A model generated the notes under the pieces. That model had not been told where the DNA came from and made no database searches. It was given only the letters and a program-made list of their open reading frames with translations. A stretch of 64,000 nucleotides of DNA, taken from positions 10,582,716 to 10,646,715 of the forward strand of contig CP053163.1 in NCBI GenBank assembly GCA_014607495.2. The letters are read 5' to 3'. Positions 11,401-23,000 of this stretch are shown here, piece after piece. The DNA is from Carposina sasakii (taxonomy: Eukaryota > Arthropoda > Insecta > Lepidoptera > Carposinidae). Positions within the stretch are counted from its first letter, which is position 1. The number at the start of each line of letters is the position of its first letter. Both the position numbers and the translations under genes were made by a program.

Positions 11401-13430
11401 CGGCTGTTGTTGATTAAGTCTTTGAATGGTAAATCTCAAATTATCTGATGTTACATTAAAAGGATTTAGGTCATCTTTTGCAAATTTATTTCTTTTATGA
11501 ATATTGCTGATATCAACGTCTGATCCACTTGTATTATCTTGCAACTCTTTATTTTCGTTATTGTTATTATTATCGGATGTACAATAGAAATCACTCGATA
11601 AACTTTGTGCTGATAAACTTTCCGAAATGGTGCAAATTTCTGTAGTTACATCGCCTTTAAGAAATTCGTTTTCTAATATCATAATATTACTTGGTTTTGC
11701 TTCTAGTTCTGTGCTAACTTTCTCCACTGATGGCAAAGCTAGACAATTATTGCTATTATTTGATATTTCTGAAATATTAATAATGTTTATGAAACTATGA
11801 ATGCTATAAGTAGTTAATGCAAAAAGTTAATAACTAAGATATTTCAAACCATACCATCAGGAAACAAAGAAGGATTTGTTTGTAAAATCATTATAGAGTT
11901 GATTTTACTTATTACATGACCGGAATCAGATCGCTCAAGTTGGAAAACAACGTCTACACGTGAATTGTTATCTTTCTCTTTTCCAAATTCATTAGATTTT
12001 TTACAGCTAATCACCAAGTTATCTTCATAGCGATTACTAAACAATTTATAAGAACCACAAATTAATTTAGGTACTTCAAGAATGATTTTCTTTTCTAAAA
12101 TCTTAGATAATGATCTAACATCGACCTCAGAGCGCACAATGTCATCCCATGTTATGTTGTCACCATTTGTTTTGCGTTCAACGTGTAATGGGATACTAGT
12201 CGAAGCAGCTAAGACTTTAGTTTTATCCGTATTTTCCTCGATATTTTGCACGTGATTTTCAACTTCCCTCCATTTTTCTTTAGCTTTTTCAGTCAAAAAA
12301 TCACCATTACTAATACGCTTTAGTTGTTCGATTGTATGTTTGACATATTTTATTATATTATCTAAATAGAAAGTATAGTTTTCTTCGAGCCGTTTGCAGC
12401 AAATATAGTCCAGCAGCGATGCTGGTAGTATTGTACCATCAAACAGCGCATTGTTAGACTGTAGATTAAAATCTTTTAATTTTTCTTTAATAAAATTTTT
12501 ATTAAATAGTATAGGATGTTGAAATTCTGATAAATTAGACGTGCGTATTTGTAAGTCGCCTAATTTGTGGCAAAGTACATTTTCGAACGAAGACCCATTG
12601 TTTAGAAAGTCTATTCTTTCACTGTTTATGAGCACCACATTCTGTAGATCTTCATTGCTGTATATTTCACTGACATCAGAGTCAGAGTCTTGGTCATCGT
12701 TGTAGACTACCGTCTCTACATATTGATTAGGTTGTTTACGTTTAAATTCATTAACGTTGCACATCAGTTTAGTACCCAAGTCTATATTTTTGTATAAGAT
12801 GACCAAATCTCTAGTTGTGAGCGTTTCATCTTCTGAAATTGTTATAGAACTATAGTTTATTCTACGTCTATCTACTGCCTGACAATAGCTTTTTTAATTT
12901 TTCAACTAATTACACATTGGCTTATGATAAAAATGTTGACCCTAGAATATTTATCATAATTATCAATGTTTGCACCTACCGAGACTGGAACCCGGCCCCC
13001 TGATTACGTAAAAGCAATAGCAAAGCCGAAGCAAAGCGATAGCGAAAATTGTACAATATTCGCCTTGAAACGTTAAAATTCCTTTGAAATTAATTTTACG
13101 TAATACGAATTTGACAAGCAATCAGCGATTTTTGTACAATTTTCGCTATCGCTTTTGCTAGTAAGCTAATAAGGGGCAGGGCCTATAGTAGCGTCGCAGG
13201 CAGGGCCACTACCGACTACACCAATCGGTCGTCGTACATATGCAATATAAATACTTAAGTATAAATAAATGGTTCATTAAGTAATTACCGATAGAGCTGA
13301 AGTTGCGGTCCTTTGTCATAATATCAAACAGCTCGCTGGCGGTTTGGTACTCATGCGAGTAAGCCCCGACCTCGGCACCCGCTCCCTCACCACCCCTCAC
13401 ATCTTCATTATCCTCCTGTTCAATAAACAT
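5483..13430 (-). CDS. Unknown tandem-duplicate protein, copy B, with C-terminal membrane anchor (7 coding exons, 1744 aa)
   Basis: Not recognised. Exons: 13289-13430, 11855-12832, 10790-11768, 8584-9683, 8286-8391, 7477-7607, 5483-7281. The lengths sum to 5235 nt, exactly 1744 codons plus stop, and every phase matches. The small exon 7477-7607 was found because it supplies the phase-2-in/phase-1-out bridge needed between exons 5 and 7. Conserved with copy A: a DSDSD acidic patch (about residue 95), a helical block [10 protein letters not shown]...KWREV (about 187-237), [14 protein letters not shown] (about 540), [13 protein letters not shown] (about 975). The rest is Ser/Asn/Lys-rich. The last 29 residues hold one hydrophobic segment (about 1719-1737) and end LYRA, suggesting a tail anchor. 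Exons 1-4 have the same phases as copy A, and exon 3 is 979 nt in both. A Helitron sits in intron 3 and a foldback element in intron 5. Confidence 0.78.
7702..8266. mobile_element. Foldback MITE in intron 5 of copy B
   Basis: Sequence from 7702 (AATGAGGGATTT) reappears inverted up to 8266 (AAATCCCTCATT). The arms are about 120 bp and include matching inverted blocks around GATGGCG...GCGCATCACCT and ACCTCACC. No coding capacity seen. Confidence 0.7.
10121..10342 (+). repeat. Direct duplication, two about 99-bp copies 123 bp apart
   Basis: 10121-10219 and 10244-10342 are nearly identical, both running from AAATTGAAGGTCTAGA into the block encoding ..RYENTVLGK. The duplication is inside the Helitron. 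Confidence 0.75.
10264..10562 (+). pseudogene. Helitron helicase (Pif1-like) C-terminal fragment
   Basis: This frame has no ATG at its start, begins after an in-frame stop and ends at TAA 10560-10562. It encodes the last helicase motifs of Helitron Rep-helicases: [18 protein letters not shown], then a conserved [15 protein letters not shown] block (Pif1-type motif VI) and YVLLPQ. Only about 100 of the usual 1,000-plus residues remain, so it cannot act alone. Confidence 0.82.
12955..13230 (-). mobile_element. tRNA-derived SINE split by a foldback MITE
   Basis: Flanks of the inner MITE match in order the uninterrupted SINE at 45787-45947: a decayed B-box-like stretch (minus of GACTGGAACCC) on one side and the A-box region with the GACGACCGATTGG head on the other. 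Confidence 0.65.
12995..13177. mobile_element. Foldback MITE (GATTACGTAAAAGC family)
   Basis: Inverted arms: CCCCCTGATTACGTAAAAGC and, at the other end, a decayed complement. The inner part includes GCGATAGCGAAAATTGTACA and its inverse. It is related to copies at 31336, 35974, 61762 and 62919. Confidence 0.72.
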
Positions 13431-13648
13431 CGCGATACAAAAATTTTACCACACGTACACCAGACACGTGAACAAAACTACTGAACACCAGTTCCAAAAT
13501 TGAAAATACAATTATAAAACACAAAGACAAAACCGTAAACTATTGCAAATTTCAAGACATTTTTTCGGATTTCCGTATGGTAGCTAGACATTACATTGTC
13601 AATTGTTGTCAATTTTGAAATTAGAATTTCTTACAACGTATTCAGGAG

Positions 13649-14057
13649 ATTCAGTGGGAAAAGCTGGAAGGGTGGGTGCAGGTGTAATTTTCTTGTGAAA
13701 ATCAAAAATTATTTGTAAATGGCTTGCATGTGTCCGTAAAGTGATGTTTTCTGGTAGATAAGTTATATTTTGATTACTTGTGATGTGAATCTAGTGCGTG
13801 TGCATGGTTTTATACGCAGGTAAGCTGAGTAAAACTTCAGCCGGAATACGATCTTTTCATGGGCCCATGTAAGTTGTTTCTGCAATTTTTTTTTTCATTT
13901 TGACTAACTTTACATTCGTTCTTGAGGATTTTCCCGATGTTTCCATTTATCATCATATTATCATCCATCATAAATTCAGAAATCATTTACTAAAGACAAT
14001 GGCTGTATGGGCTTAGTTCCCCTTGCCTTTCCTTCGGGATAAATTAAACAAAAAAAA
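13649..14057 (+). mobile_element. SINE-like retroposon ending TTCGGGATAAA...A(n)
   Basis: About 400-bp repeat with a poly(A) end after CCTTCGGGATAAATTAAAC. Copies occur at 14097, 48480, 48919, 49283, 51548 and 52692. A 3'-truncated second copy follows directly at 14097-14247. Confidence 0.75.
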
Positions 14058-14096
14058 GACGTATTCAGTCAGATGTCGTAAATCTATATGGCAGTG

Positions 14097-14247
14097 ATTC
14101 GGCGGGAAAAGCTGAAAGGGTGCAGGTGTAATTTTCTTGTTAAAATCAAAAAATATTTGTAAATGGCTTGCATGTGTCCGTAAAGTGATGTTTTCTGGTA
14201 GATAAGTTATATTTTGATTACTTGTGATGTGAATCTAGTGCGTGTAT
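14097..14247 (+). mobile_element. Partial copy of the same SINE-like retroposon
   Basis: Matches the first about 150 bp of the copy at 13649 and then stops, lacking the poly(A) end. Confidence 0.65.
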
Positions 14248-15722
14248 ACATTTCACTACCATATTTATATCAATACCACCAAAATATCTTATTTAGTCCA
14301 CACAAATATGCGAAGCGATTCAAACAAATCGAATTGACATGATTTGACAAAATTGTCATGTGCCCATATATATATATATATTTTTATTTACCATACCCAG
14401 GGATACCATTACATAGCAACAGAACATACCTTAAAATACGAAATTTTTAGCTACCGCAAAGGTTTGTTTTACTTTATTCTGTACACTTTATATTACGAAT
14501 TACCTACATTAAATACATTTAATTACTCTTTTATATATGTTAAACATTTTCAAAACGAATCCAAGTTTTTCATGATAATATATTTATTTATGCAATTGTT
14601 AACGTCTTTATTTACATTATAGGGTATTTATTTGCTGTGTAAGGGATCCCTTGTGGGGAAACAAGGGGGAGGCTGTAATTTTTTCATGTTTCAATTTCTT
14701 GTTCAGAGCTTGGAATCCATCATAAGAGGAGATACCAAATCCTTGATGGCAGTAACATCTGAGGCAGTAACCGTAGAAAGAGAATGGCAGTAACTTTATA
14801 AATTTTGAATAGACAATGGAAGAATCAACGAGGTGCACAAGAACAAGACCACACAATAACTTTGTCGAGGAATACCGTAATGTTCATCATCCCTTATCTA
14901 TCTTGTTATAATCAGAAGTAGATTCTACAAAATCTTTACTTACCTACTATTAAAATCTCAAGTTAAATAAAAATAAAAAGTAAATCGCTCAGCGCCACCT
15001 ATTGAATATCAATGATCCTGACGCGAGTATATCATCATAATAAATAATAGATGGCGCTGAAAAAGCTTAAACGATATGACAACTGAGGGTTTTTAACATG
15101 TAATCGCTATTACCTTCCTTGACATATAAAATGAGCGCGATTACGAACAAAATGAGGCTCTAGTATCGGCAACCATCGTCAAACGAAGCCGCTTAGTACC
15201 TGTGAGGTAAGCACGAACCCTTTTACGCCCCGTAACCTCAGGTCGTAACGCTAGCGACTCGCAAGCAAAATCTATGAGATATGCCAGACGATAGCATTAC
15301 AGACTATCGAGAGGTTCATGCTTGGCCCTCAGATCTTTCAGCCGCTATCAGCAAAGCGACGACGCTTTATATAATTCTCTATGGAGAAAGCAACCACTAC
15401 GCTTTTCTGTAAGATGCCATCAAACGTATATACTGGCTGGACAGATCATGACGGAAATTTATATTAATATTGTATCTTGAGGCCTCTGTCGTTTCACTAT
15501 AGTTTACCGCTCTGATATTCTGATGATGAAATATCGTAATATCAAAGGTAATATGAAATGTATGTGGCCCTCCAGGCCCTTGTTTTCTGGGTAGTAAATT
15601 AGTTAATCAATCAATCAGTTAAAACAATAAATATTTATTATAATAAAATACATTTGCCTAGATCTTATGTTATAGTTTAATAATACATCTGGGAATGGTT
15701 AAATTATTAACTTATATACATA
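14248..15722. other. Non-coding spacer
   Basis: AT-rich sequence with no supported gene. It includes a small inverted repeat at 14989-15060 (TCAGCGCCACCTATT against AATAGATGGCGCTGA), probably a short MITE, and a TATA-like string near 15124. The open frame at 14617-14856 has no recognisable protein features. Confidence 0.4.
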
Positions 15723-16787
15723 CTAGTGGACCCGACAGACGTTGTCCTATAGTCCTATGGACCGTTATAAAAACATTGTGTAATTGACCGAATTGTGAAT
15801 CTAAACTATTTTCGAACCCATCCAAAAAATCATCAAAATCGGTTTTAGAAGAACTTAATTACAAACACACGAACAGAAGATTGAAACATTTCCGAGATAT
15901 AACAACCATCTACGAGTACCGGGCGTAACTGAAAATAAAGTATCCTTGTAAGTAATCGACACAGCGACTATAGCGCAGTCTGCCAGATTCTATGTGAAAG
16001 GTTCTCTAACATCAACAACAATACAAATCTTCTATTAGTGTGTTTGTGATTGAACTCCTTCTAAACGGCTGGACTGATTTCAATGAAATGTTTTGTATTT
16101 AAGTGGGTTCGACAATTGTTTAGATTCACAATTCGGTCAACGACATTTTGTTTTTTCTGCAGTCCACGCGGACGGAGTTCAAAAACATTATTCAGTTGAC
16201 CGACTTGTAAATCTAAACCATCCTCGAACCTACTTGAATACACACAAAAAATCAAAAATTCATTCAAATTCATCAAAATCTGTCTAGCCGTTTAGAAGGA
16301 AATCCATTACAAACGCAAGAATAGAAGATTATTTATGTAAAGTAAATGAAACATTTCCGAGATATAACAATTATCTACCAGGCGTAACTGAAACTAAAGT
16401 ATATTTTTGAATATTCGACACAGCGACTGCAATGAAGTCTGCCGGATCCTATGAGAAAAGTTCTAACATAAACAACAATATAAATCTTCTTTTCGTGTAG
16501 TTTTAATTGAACTCCTTCTAAACGGCTGGACCAAATTTGATGAAATTGTGTGTGTATATTTAGGTGGGTTCGAGGATGGTTTAGCTGCACAATTTGGTCA
16601 ACTAAATAATGTTTTTGGACTGCATGCGTGGACTGCAGAGAAAACAAAATGTCGTTGATCGAATCGTAAGTCTAAACCATTCTCGAACCCACTTGAACAC
16701 ACACACAAAATTTCATCAAAATAAGTTGAGCCGTTTAGAGGGAAATCCATTACAAACACACGAACAGAAGATTTTTATATATAAAGA
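15723..16787 (-). mobile_element. Helitron-like element with internal repeats
   Basis: The plus strand begins CTAGTGGACCCGACAGACG, a Helitron-type 3' end seen in reverse, and ends ...ATATATAAAGA, i.e. a 5' TC end on the minus strand. Inside, a block of over 500 bp (CATTTCCGAGATATAACAA ... GAACTCCTTCTAAACGGCTG ... ATCTAAACCAT) occurs twice with inverted sub-blocks. No helicase is encoded. Confidence 0.6.
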
Positions 16788-16833
16788 TAAATCAGTCTTA
16801 ACGTTAAATACATGCTTTATAATTTAATAGAGT

Positions 16834-16839
16834 TTTATT
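16834..16839 (-). promoter_or_regulatory. Possible RALGAPB polyadenylation signal
   Basis: AATAAA on the minus strand, 240 bp after the RALGAPB stop codon. It lies just outside the Helitron-like repeat. Confidence 0.45.
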
Positions 16840-17078
16840 CAATAAAATATTTAAAATATTCGCCGCATTTTCTAGTGGCTATAAGCCAAAATTAGCAATA
16901 ACTTATGGTGATGGTTAAGATCAGTTACAGTAATACGGCTAAATTGTAGCACAGGAAGACACTATGTGCCATCTCATTCTTTTTATGTGCAACTAAAAGA
17001 GACAAAAATCGCTAACACGTCGTCGCTGTGTACGTGTAAGTTATTTTTAAAATCACCAGTTACCAGAGTAATGTGTTT

Positions 17079-20000
17079 CTATATCGGTGGTTTAAACAGT
17101 GACTCTAGTAGTTCAGGCTCAGTGAGATCCTTCTTGTATTGTTGTGCTATTTCTTGAATTAAATGACGTCTCTTCACGTGCGGCGGCTGGTATCTGAAAT
17201 AATATTTTAGGTTAGATTTTTATTGCAGAATAGCAACTACGATCTGCACTCGTTTAACTCCTATTTTACATAATTCTTATAATTACATAATAATTAATTA
17301 TAACACATTTTAGATATTAAAAGCCATACATGAAATAAGTTATGTGATACACAGGCCAGTTGGGTTCGAACCTATGCTACTCACAGGTCGGTGGGAGCGC
17401 GGCGCAGGTACTCACAGGTCGGTGGGAGCGCGGCGGCGGCGCGGCGCAGGTACTCACAGGTCGGTGGCGAGCGCGGCGGCGGCGCGGCGCAGGTACTCAC
17501 AGGTCGGTGGCGAGCGCGGCGGCGGCGCGGCGCAGGTACTCACAGGTCGGTGGCGAGCGCGGCGGCGGCGCGGCACAGGTACTCACAGGTCGGTGGCGAG
17601 CGCGGCGGCGGCGCGGCACAGGTACTCACAGGTCGGTGGCGAGCGTGGCGGCGGCGCGGCACAGGTACTCACAGGTCGGTGGCGAGCGCGGCGCGTGCGG
17701 CGAGCGCGGCGGCAGCGCGGCGCAGGTGCGCGGGCAGTAGCGCGGGCGCTAGTACGGCGTCCTGCGCCGCTTGCCCGGCACACTGCACGGCACACAGTCC
17801 GCTGCGTCGTGCCGACACGTATAACACTCGGGTGGAGCTTCGACGCCAGCGCATTCCGGTTGAACAGTACGGCAGCAACTCATCTGTGGTGACAGTTGAG
17901 GTTTGAATTGAATCCCTGATTTAATAATCGAACATAATGGCCACCTACCGGACGCATGCAGAACCAAAAGTCCAATAACATTATACTAGAAAGCAATCTC
18001 GAAGTTTCTTGCAACAACGATTGATACTTATACTTGAACCAAACAACTAGTAGCCCGATATGATCTCGAAAGCACTTCCATTTGCTGCGGACTTAGTACG
18101 AGTTTTCACTTCGCAGTCGTTAAAATTAACGTTACCTAATAAACCAATCACGCTGTGCCATGTTCTCACTTTTATTACATCACGTCATAACTCCATAATT
18201 TGATTGACTACTTTATATTAACACAAACGAATAAAAAGTCTCGATAAATCTGATTGAAAATACACATAATGGTCCTTCGAACCGAACGTAATCTATCTAA
18301 ATGTAGGTATAAACAATAACTACTCACCAATAGGTACGTTGTATTGATCTTCGGGGTCTTCTAGCCAAATAATAAGGATTTTCGTCGTGAAATCCTTGTT
18401 GCGCCGTCCACTACCTATAATGGAAAACAAAATTAATTAAGCTTTTGCTGTCAACCAACAATTTTTAAGTCACAATTTTAGAACTACAGGGGGATAATTT
18501 AATGACTCGCCCATTAAACAGAAAACCTAAAGTGGATATACAGAATGTAACAAAAGGAGTATATTAGGTTAGCACTATAGAGAACCTATATAGTACAAAA
18601 ATTCTAAATAACATGTTTAATTTTCAAAATTGTACTCATGAATATTCCTAAGTTGTCTAATGATTAGGCGTGTAAAACGCAGAATTACCCCAACAAGCCC
18701 TTCATAATACTTCCCGTACATACCCGTTAGTCCGCTTTGATTCTGCTTGTCTAGTTCAAGCGATAGCGCGCGCTCTTTCCCTCCTATAGAAGCCTTCGTG
18801 CGGTCCTTGTCGCACTCGCTAGTACTTCGCTCATAAGACGGCGCGCCTGAAGAGTTGTTTGAAACGTCCCACCATGAGCCCTGGCTTTTGTCTGAGCTTC
18901 TGTATGAAAATAACGTATCACATAAATATTTTGGCTTCAGAAGGTTGCTTTGAGTACTTGTGTGATGGACATGCTTGCCTGGTAGATTTACATAAATTTT
19001 AAGTCCTATTTACCAGGATAATAATAATTGGTGTACGGATGAGAACATTTGTCTGCTGTAATGTTTCCAAATGTAATATTACCTACTGTATCTGTATGCT
19101 GTCGGTGTGTCTATAAATAAATAGGATTTTTGTGATTTAGGGCTGATTTTTCCAAACGCCAGATATGGCCTATTTGAAGAATAGTTGCTGCTGTCTCTAT
19201 TACGATCAAGTTTCAGAGAAAGTCAGCATCAATTTTATTCTTCTGAGGCTATCTGACGTTTGCAAAAATCGGCCTTAAATAAAATAAATACCAGGCGTGT
19301 ATGGACTAATCTCATTAATAGGGTCGTTTTCACTTTTTTTTATTTGTATTTATATCGAAAAATCATAATCTTTGCGAAAGAAAAACGTCGCTAGCGTGAA
19401 AACTTTCCGGGATATAATGATTTCAAAATCACAATTTTAGACTTGCCAAAAAACGCTCTATACAAACGGTTTAAACGGCTAAACTTGTATGCGCGTAAAA
19501 GAACTTTTGTTCTACAGCTATATTAACGACTAGTGGACGCCCGCGACTCTGTCCGCGTGGACTACAGAAAAAACAAAATGTCGAAATTATCCGGGATAAA
19601 AACATTTTCCCGGCATCCTATATGTAGTGGGACCTGGCCAGGCGACTGTGGCCAGTTTTCATTTGACGCTTTAAGTCGTCTTTGGCGGTCAAAGGGTTAA
19701 ATATTGCGTTTATAAATCTGGTCACAAAACAAAAATTGCTGTAAATGATGCAGGTGGACATGTGATGTTGTAATTTTCAATTAATTTTACATTTAATAAT
19801 AAAAATGGACTTGCCCACTTAACTTTGAAGGCTTATTACTACCTCATTTGGACAAATAATCAAATTGTAATTTTACAGATAGGTGTGATTTTGATAATTT
19901 ATTCTGATAAGCATAAAATGTTATTAATATTCCACCATAGGAAACAACCCCATTATATTATTAGTCTAAGGAATGTAGTACCAAAAGTACCAGGCAATCA

Positions 20001-23000
20001 TAGCCCTACAGTACTTACTTAGAGAAGCACGATCCATCCACGTCGGTCCTGACCTCCTCATCGGGTTCTGGCATGGTGCTTGACGACGGCACTACGAATG
20101 CTATCTCCGTGCTCGAATCCGACCAGTATAGAACCTAAGGATAGAAATAATTTGATTACTCATAGATAGATGGCGCCGTTTGTATTGAGAAGCTAACTAA
20201 AATACGCACGACCTAGGCGCTTTAAGTGAATCTTTACTAGAGAAGAGATATATTATAGACGCCATAAAGTCAGGTTTACACAGATGGATTAAACTTTGTT
20301 ATTCCCATTCGAACCGTCAAATTAAAAGAAGATAGGGTTCCGTAGTACATAGGTATCTCTAGTCGCTGACTCTTTAATCAAACTTTTATTATTTTCAATT
20401 TTTGTCAAAGATTCCCTCACTCAATTCTAGCGATAAATATTTCACCTACCTACCTACCGATCTTCCAAAATTAAATAAAACACAGAAATCTCGCTACCGA
20501 ATATAGCTACGCAGACGGGTTATATACTAGCATCGCAGAGCACACAAAGCGGTGTTGAACACACTACTTTCCGAGCGTCGTTAGGCCCCCTACACTATAA
20601 GTGGCAGTGTACCAGCAGCGCAGACACCGCAGGCTTTGGAAACTTCGCCAAACGTTGTCAAATGAAACCAAAACAAAACTAAAAACGTTTCGTTAAAAGG
20701 TTATAAACGTTGTCATTTTGCGCGATCGCCCTCCAGTGTACCAGCATCGCAGAGCAAGTAAGGCGGTGTCCGGACGCACCTGTTCGCGCGAGTCATACAG
20801 AGCTCCTACAGAGGCAGTCTCGGGGCCCTCTGCCTGTAGATAGGAGGTGCGCACGTGGCCCGCCCAGCCCGGGTGTTGACGCACCAGCACCGGCTTGCCC
20901 AGCCTAAGGACAACGGTATTATAAAAATTACTTAAGTAATTCGTAGGTAATCGCACGTATCTAATAATGTATGGGCACAACCAAAAAATTTTGCTATTTT
21001 ACTTTTTGTCATGAAAAGGCTAAAACTGAATATCGTTAGTCTTACAAGATGGCGTTCATTGAAAGAGACAACAAACGTTAAATAAGGGAATAGAGTATTA
21101 TGTGTTCCTCTCACATTTTCTCAAGCCACCTCCTCTTCCCACTAGATGGACAGAATCAGTTGTACATTTTTGTATTACTAATTTTGAGATAAATGTACAA
21201 TTGAACAATGTTATGCGATTTGTGCTCCCACATAGGGCGTCGGAAGCGCGCTATAATCGTCCCCTTTAGCCAGAACGTCTCTAACATTCGCCCTTGTGAG
21301 GCGCACAGAGAACACTTCAAATATCTGCACCTTCTCAATGTACATGCAGCCCTGGTACATCACTCACCCTCTCAGCATGTTGACGTAGGGCGCCGGCAGC
21401 GCGCTATAATCGTCCCCGTTGGCCAGCACGTCGGACGCGGCAGTGCGGCCCGCACGCACGCAGTACACATGCGCTGTGACGGCGGCGCGAGCGCCCAGCG
21501 CGTCCAGTGTGCGCAGTGCCGACAGGAACTCCGTCTGCGACGAGTCCAGCGCCACGAGGCGCGGCGGACCGCTCTGCGAAAGGGAGCAATTCACAACTTA
21601 CCAGTGTTCGAAAAATAAACTTTTTTTTTTATAATTACCATAATTATCCGATAATTATCCTAAGCTGATTTGCATTTTACTTCCTGAAATTTTTGATAAT
21701 TTAATGATAATATATTTATCCCAAAGAGGGTCTCAGTTTTTCGGCATTATTAAATAAACAGCAAAGAATAATGTGAGAAATATACTATTTAATTCAAAGT
21801 TTGTTTTTATGGTGTCAAAGAAAAGCAAGAAAGTACGTAAAGAAATAAAATTCGCACTTCTCTCGTCAGCCAAGAGAAGTGCGAAGTTTTTAATGTCTAG
21901 TGCGTTCGGATATGTACTTAAATAAACTTAAATTTATTATAGTGTTTGATTTATAAGCTATATTTATCAAGATAATTATCGTGATAATAACCGTGCAACT
22001 TACTGTCCGTTTTGTTCTAGAAGGGGGGGAGGGGGAATTCAATTGTCCGTTTCATAGAATAGTTCCGATGAAAGCGCTGGTTATTACGAGTATGTATGTG
22101 ACCACATTTTCTGTGTCACTGCACACTAGTTTCGCATCGCGTTTATACACTGACAGTCGTCGTTATCAGCCTATTGCAGTACACTGCTGGCGTAGGCCTC
22201 CCCCAGAGTACGCCACAAGGCTACTGCCATATGGGGTTTTTGCTTATAGTCACCACGCTGATTTCTGGATTATGTTGTCAGCACGGGAGGCACTGCTGCC
22301 TCCCGGAAACCCTTAATCGCCTCGTACGATACCCGCGGGCAGGCATCGGGTGGTACAAACTCTACTCTGCTGGCACCACGCGATAGTAGTTGCCTGGCTG
22401 TCACTGACACCTTGTCTACATTACGCTAGTAAGTCATGCAGTCTACAGCACCGAGCCCCTACCTTCTTGTCCCCCCCGATGTTGAGGTATCCGAAGTGCG
22501 ACAGGAACAGCCGCGCCGTCTGGAACTCCGTCACCGGCTCGGGCGGCACGCACTGCTCCTGCGTCTGCGCATGTAGTTCTAATAAATATCCACACAGAAC
22601 ACACTATCTTAGTCCCACATTAAGATCCGTAAGATCTTGGTGTCGCGGGCACTAAGCAACGGTATATAAATACATAGATAAGTATGTAAACATCCATGAC
22701 TCAGAAACAAACATCAATATTCATCACATCAATGTTTACACTAGCATAACTGGCTACTATACACATCATCATCAGCCTATTGCAGTCCACTGCTGGACGT
22801 AGGCCTCCCCCAGGGCACGCCACAAGACTGCCATATTTGCCCATAATCACGACGCAGGGCAGGCCGTCAGCAACCCGGTGACCGCAGTTTGTATTTTGGA
22901 CTATGTTGTCAACACGGGAGGCGCTGCTGCCCACCTCCCGAAAACCCTTAATCGCCTCGTACGGTACCCACGGGCAGACATGGGATGGTACGAATTCTAC

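Noticed and set aside
14617..14856. 79-codon minus-strand frame
   Set aside because: No family features and no splice support.
17379..17715. CRISPR-like array of regular repeats
   Set aside because: No spacers; contiguous tandem repeats in an animal gene.
17344..17906. Three long overlapping plus-strand open frames (up to 182 codons)
   Set aside because: They are translations of the 43-bp minisatellite and the antisense of RALGAPB exon 26.
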